Source: a bacterium (GTDB lineage Bacteria > UBA8248). Taken from it: a stretch of DNA of 7,853 bases. This document shows, piece by piece, positions 1 to 4,791 of the stretch. The notes under the pieces are model-generated. The model was not told the origin of the DNA and did not search any database. It saw only the letters and a list, made by a program, of their open reading frames with translations. The translations under genes were made by a program, and so were the position numbers. Numbering within the stretch: position 1 is the stretch's first letter; each line of letters opens with the position of its first letter. The DNA lies in assembly GCA_027622355.1 (NCBI GenBank), contig JAQBZT010000137.1, positions 1-7,853 of the forward strand, given 5' to 3'.

Positions 1-19
1 CGGAAAGGGGATGGCCCCT

Positions 20-469
20 TCACGGGGTTTCGTTTTCGCTGAAGGCGCCCGCGCGCGGGCGAGCCTTCCAGGGGCTAGGCGCTGAGGGGCGTTCTCTCTC
101 TCTCTTTGCAGCGAGGTAATTCTTCAGAATGTCGAAGAAGCGATCCCGCTGGCCCGCCTCGAACTCCAGAAGAACACCCATCTTCCAGCAGTGGCCCATC
201 AGGCCGGGTTTTTGTTCCGCCCAGGCGACGCGCCCGAGGCAGTCCACCTGGGCGCTCTTTCCGATCTGGATGCAGATCGGAAAAGGCGCTTCCCCCCGGG
301 GCCTGTACAGGGCAAAGAGGCAAAAGCCGCCGGCGCTGATGTCAATGGGGATGATGGGGTCAGGCGAAAGATCCGGGGACTTCAGCGTGACGAGAGGGGA
401 ACTCTCGTCGAGATCAAAATCAATACGATACCGGGCGGACCATCGCGGACTGCGAAGGCTATCGTACAT
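20..469 (-). CDS. PilZ domain protein (probable c-di-GMP receptor)
   Basis: The 149-residue product is a one-domain PilZ protein. PilZ domains bind cyclic di-GMP and pass the signal on by protein contacts. Both family motifs are visible: RxxxR as RWSAR (residues 9-13) and D/NxSxxG as DISAGG (43-48). Beta-strand-rich sequence follows up to about residue 105, then a short helix (RDRFFDILKNYLAA) and a basic, Pro-rich tail beginning KRERER. There is no signal peptide or membrane segment, so it is probably cytoplasmic. I place the start at the ATG at 469-467, because GGAG lies 7 nt upstream (480-477). The reading frame stays open to a TTG at 550, but that codon has no ribosome binding site and directly abuts a good -10 box, so it is probably not transcribed. 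The tail is encoded partly by a (CT)6 run (94-105). Neighbours say nothing about its target. The domain call is firm; the start is less so. Confidence 0.82.
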   Translation of the reverse strand: MYDSLRSPRWSARYRIDFDLDESSPLVTLKSPDLSPDPIIPIDISAGGFCLFALYRPRGEAPFPICIQIGKSAQVDCLGRVAWAEQKPGLMGHCWKMGVLLEFEAGQRDRFFDILKNYLAAKRERERPSAPSPWKARPRAGAFSENETP

Positions 470-550
470 TTCATCACTCCATTCCCCCCCAGGAAAGCCG
501 AAAAAGATTTCGGTGAATTTCTTGTGCAAAACTTGTGGCTCAGTTGCCAA

Positions 551-579
551 AATATATGGTGAGAGTGAACAAAGTTCAA
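551..579 (-). promoter_or_regulatory. Candidate sigma70-type promoter for the PilZ gene
   Basis: Read on the minus strand, a -35 hexamer TTGAAC (579-574) is separated by exactly 17 nt from a -10 hexamer TATATT (556-551). They match the consensus at 4/6 and 5/6 positions. The promoter lies in a locally AT-rich gap. Transcription would begin near 544, giving a leader of about 75 nt before the ATG at 469. The rest of the gap (580-776) shows no gene and no convincing terminator for the DinB gene that ends at 777. Confidence 0.5.
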
Positions 580-776
580 ACGCAATTTCAACACAGGTCA
601 GTATTTTTCAATGGGTTAAGTAAAGAAATAATGAAAATTCTGATTGTTGCGCAAATAGTTCCTTGGAGTAATTTGGAATTTGGTCAAATGGTTTTATGCG
701 TAAAAAAGTTTTCGCTGTGAATGAGACATCTGTATCAGGGGGTGAAGCGCGGAATTTTGGGGAGCGGACGAGCGGA

Positions 777-1310
777 CTATCGCGGGAACCAGCCGTGGCC
801 CTTCATGTGGCCGCGGAGGTAGCAGATCTGTCCCGTGTGCTGGGTGTGGTCGCCGAGGAGGCGGGTGAGCCACTCCCCGATGGTGATCTCCTCGCCGAAG
901 GTGTTCGTGATCTTTCGCTCGAGATCGCTCTCGCCGAGGGTTTCGAGGTACGAATTCGTCCGCGCGCGCACGGCCGCCATGTAGGCGAGAAGATGATCCT
1001 TGTCGGCGCGGAAGGCGCGCACCTGATCGATTTGATGGCCGACGCCGTTGTTGCCCGGGTCGGGGGGCATGCCGAACTTTTCGTGCCACTTGTCCCCGAT
1101 CCAGGCCTGATCGCGCCCCGACATGACGGCGATGGAGTTGTCCTCGTAGCGGGTCTGGTGCCAGATCATCCAGGCGATGGTGTTGTCGTTCGCGTTCGGC
1201 TGATGATGGAAGTCGTCCTCGGCGAGGTCCTTGACCGCCATCGCGATGACCGCGTTGTTTCGGCCCAGCGCCCTCTTGAAAACATCGGTTGCCTTCATCT
1301 CGCGTTCCAT
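777..1310 (-). CDS. DinB-family (DinB/YfiT four-helix bundle) protein
   Basis: This 177-residue protein belongs to the DinB/YfiT-like putative metalloenzyme superfamily. These are four-helix bundles with a three-His metal site; some members are thiol-dependent transferases, and most have no known substrate. The expected ligands are visible. One His lies in the second helix region (WHQTRYED, H51), and a His pair lies near the C-terminus in DHTQHTGQI (H155 and H158), which matches the family's HxxHxGQ signature. Length is normal for the family, and there is no signal peptide. I chose the ATG at 1310-1308; an in-frame ATG four codons later (1298) is nearly as good, and neither has a strong ribosome binding site. 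The frame stays open well upstream, but that part would run antisense through the divergent membrane peptidase gene. The gene stands alone, so context does not suggest a substrate. Confidence 0.82.
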   Translation of the reverse strand: MEREMKATDVFKRALGRNNAVIAMAVKDLAEDDFHHQPNANDNTIAWMIWHQTRYEDNSIAVMSGRDQAWIGDKWHEKFGMPPDPGNNGVGHQIDQVRAFRADKDHLLAYMAAVRARTNSYLETLGESDLERKITNTFGEEITIGEWLTRLLGDHTQHTGQICYLRGHMKGHGWFPR

Positions 1311-1454
1311 GTGAGAAGGGGTGCGGTCGGCATCGAGTAAAACACATATGCGCCCGGAGGGGAACGCTTCGCCGCCGGCGGTTGGAGCGGAAGCGGCCGA
1401 TGGGTAATCTGCAAGGGCCAAACGGGCGATCAGGGAAGTTTCCCGGATGAGGGG

Positions 1455-2222
1455 ATGGGTGAGCGATTGAAGCGTTTTTTTCGGTGGATTTTTTGGGGTG
1501 CTCTGGCCCTGGGGCTGCTGCCGGCCTGCTGGGGCGGGACGGTTGCCCTGTTGCAGAATTTGGTTCCGGTGGTTTTCTTGCCCGGGAAGTCGCTGGGCGG
1601 CTTTCTCTTGACCGGAAAGGCGTGGGCGTTTCTCGGCGGCGGGGCGGTCTACGTTCTCTGGCACCGCTTATGGCCGCCGCACTTTCTCTACACCTTTGTC
1701 CACGAGATGACCCATTTGATCTTCGCGGTTCCGCTGGGGAAAAAAGTGCGGAGCCTGGAGGTGAACCGCGAGGAGGGGGCCGTCGTCCTGAGCGGGACGA
1801 ATCCGGTGATCACGCTGGCCCCTTATTTCTTTCCCCTCCCGGCGGCGCTCCTGCTCGGAGCGGGAAAGGCGGCTGAGTGGGCCGTGCCCGATCCGCGCCT
1901 GGAACTCGTGACGGCATTTGCTGTCGGCCTCGCCCTCGTTTTTCATCTCATGATGACCGGGAAAACCCTGCGGACCTCGCAGCCCGATCTCCGGCGGAGC
2001 GGAAGGCTGTTTTCCTGGGTGGCCATCTATCTGGCCGGTCTCGTTTTCATGGGCGGATGCGCCATCCTCGCCCTCGCGGGGTGGGAGCGGCTTGCCATCC
2101 TCGGGCCGGCGCTTCTCGATGAGATTGCAGCCGCATACGCCTGGAGCGGCGCCCGCCTCCTGGAGGGGGTGAAGTGGGGGTGGCGCACGGCAGAGGACAT
2201 GGGCGGGGAGAGATGGTTCTGA
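1455..2222 (+). CDS. M50-like integral membrane metallopeptidase
   Basis: The 255-residue protein has about six hydrophobic segments (roughly residues 11-35, 49-69, 76-95, 117-138, 151-169 and 187-210). A zinc-protease motif HEMTH (H83, E84, H87) sits inside the third, as expected for M50/site-2-protease-type intramembrane peptidases. It is followed by NPVITLAPYFFP (116-127) and, after another hydrophobic segment, QPDL (176-179), whose Asp could be the third zinc ligand. This layout resembles the M50B-like branch rather than RseP; no PDZ domain is present. Start: the ATG at 1455 directly abuts GAGGGG, so the spacing is poor, and TTG at 1467 is an alternative. The last 10 nt overlap the lipoprotein gene that follows, which suggests translational coupling and a shared envelope role. 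The family-level call is good; substrate and proteolytic activity are inferred only. Confidence 0.72.
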   Translation: MGERLKRFFRWIFWGALALGLLPACWGGTVALLQNLVPVVFLPGKSLGGFLLTGKAWAFLGGGAVYVLWHRLWPPHFLYTFVHEMTHLIFAVPLGKKVRSLEVNREEGAVVLSGTNPVITLAPYFFPLPAALLLGAGKAAEWAVPDPRLELVTAFAVGLALVFHLMMTGKTLRTSQPDLRRSGRLFSWVAIYLAGLVFMGGCAILALAGWERLAILGPALLDEIAAAYAWSGARLLEGVKWGWRTAEDMGGERWF

Positions 2223-2836
2223 GCGGCGCCTTTCGTCTGAAACGGCGGGCGCTGGCCCTGGGGGTTCTCGCCGCGCTCGCGGCCGGCTGCGCCTATGAGA
2301 TTCGAGGCGGCGCGCAGGTGCTACATCCAGGCGGGCTCGAGGCGGTCCGCAAAATCGCCGTGGCGCCCTATGTCTATCTCCACGACTGGACGGGGCAATT
2401 CCGGGACATCTACCGCCGGGCCGGAATTCTGGCCCTGAAGGGGCAAAAGCGCGAGCGCATCGAGGGAACCTTCCTGCTGGAAAACCATGCCGCCGCGCGC
2501 GGCTATGCGCTTGTCCCCTGGCCGGTGCCGGACAAAAAATTGCCTGCGCCACTGCCGGATCGGATCGCCGAGGTGCGGAAAATTCTAGAACGCCTTCGGG
2601 CGGCGGGTGCGGGGGGCGTTCTGGTCGCCGCGGGTGAAAGCGGTTGCCAGACGATCGAATACTGCCATGCGCGGCTCAAGATCGTGCTGTTGGACACGGG
2701 GGAGGGGCGCATCCTCTGGCGGAGCGAAACCCAGGCGGGCACGCTCCTCTCCCAGGGGGACGAAATGGCGGCCCTCATCCGCGATGCAATTGAATCCCTC
2801 CCGGAGGGAAGGCCAGGCGGCGGGGTTCTCCGCTAG
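2213..2836 (+). CDS. Putative outer-membrane lipoprotein, unknown function
   Basis: The 207-residue product begins with a lipoprotein signal peptide: basic n-region (RLKRR, residues 8-12), hydrophobic core, then a lipobox AAGC with the lipidated Cys at 26. Ala at +2 argues against inner-membrane retention, so the outer membrane is likely. The mature part has alternating beta and alpha character (IAVAPYVYL near 48-56, VLVAA near 136, LKIVLLD near 155, then RILWRSE) and a C-terminal amphipathic helix (ALIRDAIESLP). It resembles the lipoproteins that bacteria use as accessory envelope factors, but I do not recognise a named family. Two cysteines (C145, C151) could form a disulfide. The ATG at 2213 has GGGGAG just upstream and yields a proper signal peptide; an earlier in-frame start at 2174 would add 13 unlikely residues. 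It overlaps the M50-like gene by 10 nt. No function can be assigned. Confidence 0.75.
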   Translation: MVLSGAFRLKRRALALGVLAALAAGCAYEIRGGAQVLHPGGLEAVRKIAVAPYVYLHDWTGQFRDIYRRAGILALKGQKRERIEGTFLLENHAAARGYALVPWPVPDKKLPAPLPDRIAEVRKILERLRAAGAGGVLVAAGESGCQTIEYCHARLKIVLLDTGEGRILWRSETQAGTLLSQGDEMAALIRDAIESLPEGRPGGGVLR

Positions 2837-2845
2837 GCCGGCCTA
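2834..2845. repeat. 12-bp perfect palindrome containing both convergent stop codons
   Basis: TAGGCCGGCCTA is its own reverse complement. Its first three bases are the TAG stop of the plus-strand lipoprotein gene, and its last three, read on the other strand, are the TAG stop of the cupin gene. Five T residues follow on the plus strand (2846-2850), so it could act as a very small terminator, but the possible stem is only about 4 bp around a CCGG loop. Confidence 0.6.
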
Positions 2846-3193
2846 TTTTTCCTGATATTCGCAGTGAATGAGATAATCCTCGCGGCGCGGGCCGTAGACC
2901 GCCAGGAGGCGGCAGGGGCCCTTGCTGGTGACCTCCGCGCCGTGGGGCGTCTCGGGGGGAACGCGGAAGACGCTGCCCGCTGCGATCGCAATTTTTTTCT
3001 CCCCGAGCGTAAAGTTTGCGTTGCCCTCGACGACGAAGACCAGTTGCTCGAAGGGGTGGGTGTGCGGCGCTTCGTTCGCGCCGGGGTGCACCTCGGTCAT
3101 CACCAGCATGGACCCTTCGCCCGTGAAAACTTTGCGCGTCACCCCGGGCCGGACCTCGGTCGCCGGTATCGTGTCCCATGCGTACGTGTTCAT
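2843..3193 (-). CDS. Small single-domain cupin protein
   Basis: This 116-residue protein is one cupin beta-barrel. Cupin motif 1 appears as HTHPFEQLVFVVEG (residues 44-57), giving metal ligands H44 and H46; the usual Glu position is held by Q50, with E49 next to it. Motif 2 appears as GSVFRVPPETPH (73-84), giving the third His, H84. Such small cupins bind a divalent metal and can be isomerases, dioxygenases, lyases or sugar- or ligand-binding proteins; sequence alone does not choose. There is no signal peptide. The ATG at 3193-3191 is supported by GAGAGG six nt upstream (3205-3200). The frame is open further upstream, but that extension lacks cupin character. It converges on the lipoprotein gene with a 6-bp gap and is otherwise alone. 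The fold call is secure; the reaction is unknown. Confidence 0.85.
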   Translation of the reverse strand: MNTYAWDTIPATEVRPGVTRKVFTGEGSMLVMTEVHPGANEAPHTHPFEQLVFVVEGNANFTLGEKKIAIAAGSVFRVPPETPHGAEVTSKGPCRLLAVYGPRREDYLIHCEYQEK

Positions 3194-3386
3194 CCATGTC
3201 CTCTCTTTTTGGAGAAAAGCGGGGTATCCCGGATATGTTCCTCCGATTCTGGAAAAGCGCAACCGCATCCCCGGCGCTGGTAAGAGTGAAATGACGCTTT
3301 GGCATGAGCGAAACCGGGAGAGGGCGTGCAGAACAGGACAATTTGACAATTTCCCTGAGAGGGACGCCATCTAAGTCGTTGATAAT

Positions 3387-3416
3387 ATTATATTTGTTGA
3401 ACATGGAATATGGCAC
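3387..3416 (-). promoter_or_regulatory. Candidate promoter for the cupin gene
   Basis: On the minus strand a perfect -10 hexamer TATAAT (3392-3387) lies 18 nt downstream of GTGCCA (3416-3411), a 4/6 match to the -35 consensus. Transcription from here would give the cupin gene a leader of roughly 185 nt. The AT-rich patch also contains a palindrome, so the -10 match could be partly compositional. Confidence 0.3.
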
Positions 3417-3447
3417 ATCCCTTGCTGTTATCCCAGGTACGTTGGGT

Positions 3448-3615
3448 AAGGCGTTCTTAGGCGGCACGCCTTTCCCGATGGGCGTGAGGAGTGGTCGATC
3501 GGGTCGGCGCTCCTCCGCCACGCCATTATTCATTTAGTTTATGCGTTTCCTTTATGCGGCTCCACCAAAAATGGCACGGCCCCCTCTTCCCGCCCCCGGG
3601 AAGAGGGTTTTTTTT
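3448..3615 (+). ncRNA. Candidate structured RNA (sRNA or leader) ending in an intrinsic terminator
   Basis: This is an inference from secondary-structure potential only. AAGGCG (3448-3453) can pair with CGCCTT (3467-3472). GGCGT plus GAGGAG (3481-3491) can pair with CTCCTC (3510-3515) and ACGCC (3520-3524), with a CGCC bulge on the 3' side, giving an 11-bp interrupted helix. About 60 nt later comes a strong terminator with a U8 tail. No plus-strand gene precedes that terminator within 700 bp, so it should end some untranslated transcript: a small RNA, or the attenuated leader of the downstream oxidoreductase operon. The 5' end and promoter are not identified, and I recognise no known riboswitch class. 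Confidence 0.3.
3582..3615 (+). terminator. Strong rho-independent terminator
   Basis: A perfect 11-bp stem, CCCTCTTCCCG (3582-3592) with CGGGAAGAGGG (3597-3607), encloses a CCCC loop and is followed directly by eight T residues (3608-3615). It works on the plus strand only, since the other side has no T run next to the stem. Oddly, no plus-strand gene lies between it and the lipoprotein gene that ends at 2836. Confidence 0.85.
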
Positions 3616-3690
3616 GTCCCTGTTTTCCTTCCAGCGTTTTCCAAACCCACCTCCTTGGTTTATTCTTATCTGGTGTTCTTTGGACGAAAT

Positions 3691-3724
3691 GCCGCCGAAT
3701 CCGTCTTCGGGCGGTTTCGGCGGC
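3691..3724 (+). other. Long GC-rich hairpin in the leader of the oxidoreductase operon
   Basis: GCCGCCGAA (3691-3699) pairs perfectly with TTCGGCGGC (3716-3724), and CCG-TCTT-CGG (3701-3710) forms an inner stem-loop. It lies 37 nt before the ATG of the Gfo/Idh gene. The sequence after it, TGATTCTTTT, is only weakly T-rich, so it is a poor terminator but could be a pause site, an mRNA-stabilising structure or a leftover repeat. Confidence 0.5.
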
Positions 3725-3760
3725 TGATTCTTTTACCCGATAATTTTTGAGGTGAACAAC

Positions 3761-4752
3761 ATGGCAGATAAAGTTCGTCTGGCGTCCGTGGGTGTCGGCT
3801 GGTGGGCAGCTGTTTTGGGCGACGCCGTGGGACGCAGCGGAGCGGCCGAGATCGTCAGTTGCTTTGCCCGCTCCGAGGAGAGCCGCAAGGCGTTTTCCGA
3901 AAATACGGCTGCCGCGCGGCTGCCAGCTACGAGGAAGTCCTGAAGGACCCCGAGGTCGAGGGCATCCTTCTGGTCACCCCCCATTCGACCCACGACGACA
4001 TGATCGCTCAGGCCGCCTCGGCCGGAAAGCACGTCTTCGTCGAAAAGCCCTTGACCCTGACCGCCGCGGGGGCGAAGAAGGCCATCGCCGACACCTCGAA
4101 GGCGGGCGTTACCCTTCTGGTGGGCCACAACCGCCGCCGCTCGGGTGCCAATCGGAAGATCAAGGAGATGATCGACAGCGGCGCGCTCGGTCAGCTGCAC
4201 CAGCTCGAGGCCAACCTTTCGCTCGGCGCGGGGCTCACCCCGCGGGCTGGCTGGCGGAGCGACCCCGCCGAGTGCCCCGCCGGCGCCATGACCGGCCTCG
4301 GCGTCCACATGATCGACAACCTGCACTACCTCGCCGGCCCGGTGAAGCGCCTCTTCGCCATGAGCAAGCGGATTGCCGGCAAGAGCCAGCTCGATGACGT
4401 GACGAGCATCGTCCTCGAATTCGAGGGCGGCCCCCTCGGCTACATCGGCTCGACCTATGTCATTCCGAAAATCTGCACGACGACGGCCTTCGGCACCCAG
4501 CTCAACGCCTGGTCCGAAGAGGACGGCGCGCGGTTCTTCATCCAGAAGCCCGATCAGATGGTGCGGCAGGAAATCCCCTGCCAGGCGGGCGATTCGCTGG
4601 CCGAGGAGATCACCGAGTTCGCGGGCTGCATCCGCGGAACGGCGAAGCCCGAGACGGGCGGCCCCGAGAGCCTGGAAGTGGTGGCCGTGCTCGAGGCCGT
4701 GGTCGAGAGCGCCCGGACGAATCAGGCAGTCGAGATCAGCAAGTACCGTTAA
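3761..4752 (+). CDS. Gfo/Idh/MocA-family oxidoreductase, interrupted by a one-base frameshift
   Basis: This family comprises cytoplasmic NAD(P)-dependent dehydrogenases acting on sugars, inositols and related compounds. The start is clear: ATG at 3761 with GAGGTGA 5 nt upstream. The first 47 residues carry the Rossmann nucleotide-binding motif GVGWWA (11-16) and read well until about 3903. This frame then stops at 3941-3943, while the correct continuation (YGCRAAASYEEVLKDPEVEG) is in the -1 frame. Restoring one A to the A4 run at 3900-3903 gives a full 330-residue protein. It has the catalytic EKP motif (95-97), VGHNRRR (121-127) and the conserved GVHMID (181-186) of the C-terminal domain. 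Length is then normal for the family. As read, translation would give a 60-residue stub. The cause may be an assembly error or a genuine mutation. It is followed after 39 nt by the molybdoenzyme gene, a probable operon partner. The substrate is unknown. Confidence 0.85.
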
Positions 4753-4791
4753 TTTTCCGTCCCCGTGGCGGATTCTGTGCGGAGGAAGCGC

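Larger units (their letters stand above)
3194..3760. other. 567-bp gene-free region with structured elements
   Basis: No convincing protein gene lies here on either strand; the short open frames have no ribosome binding site or family resemblance. From left to right it holds the cupin leader and ribosome binding site, a small inverted repeat TCCCTGAGAGGGA (3352-3364), an AT-rich patch with the palindrome ATAATATTAT (3382-3391), a set of GC-rich inverted repeats (3448-3524), a strong plus-strand terminator (3582-3615), a second long hairpin (3691-3724), and the ribosome binding site of the next gene, GAGGTGA (3749-3755). It must contain promoters for the flanking genes, but no plus-strand promoter stands out. 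Confidence 0.6.

Noticed and set aside
5..20. AAGGGG-ATGG-CCCCTT hairpin just after the PilZ stop codon, on the minus strand.
   Set aside because: The stem is only 6 bp with no adequate T run, and the window ends there, so a terminator cannot be supported.
94..105. (CT)6 run inside the 3' end of the PilZ gene as a phase-variation tract.
   Set aside because: Six units is short for effective slippage, and a shift would change only the tail beyond the PilZ domain. No sign of an alternative functional tail was seen.
696..1340. A 214-codon plus-strand open frame across the DinB gene.
   Set aside because: The opposite strand encodes a clear DinB-family protein with its His ligands; the plus-strand product shows no motif or ribosome binding site.
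1311..1664. N-terminal extension of the DinB gene over the divergent gene.
   Set aside because: The extra residues have no family resemblance and would be antisense to the M50-like peptidase; the DinB fold begins near the ATG at 1310.
3348..3365. CTGAGA inside a small inverted repeat, reminiscent of the thi-box of thiamine pyrophosphate riboswitches.
   Set aside because: The rest of the conserved TPP core is not present downstream, and neither flanking gene is a thiamine gene.
3343..3375. TTGACA (3343-3348) as the -35 box of a plus-strand promoter.
   Set aside because: No acceptable -10 hexamer occurs at 16-18 nt; the nearest AT-rich hexamers are at 21 nt or more.
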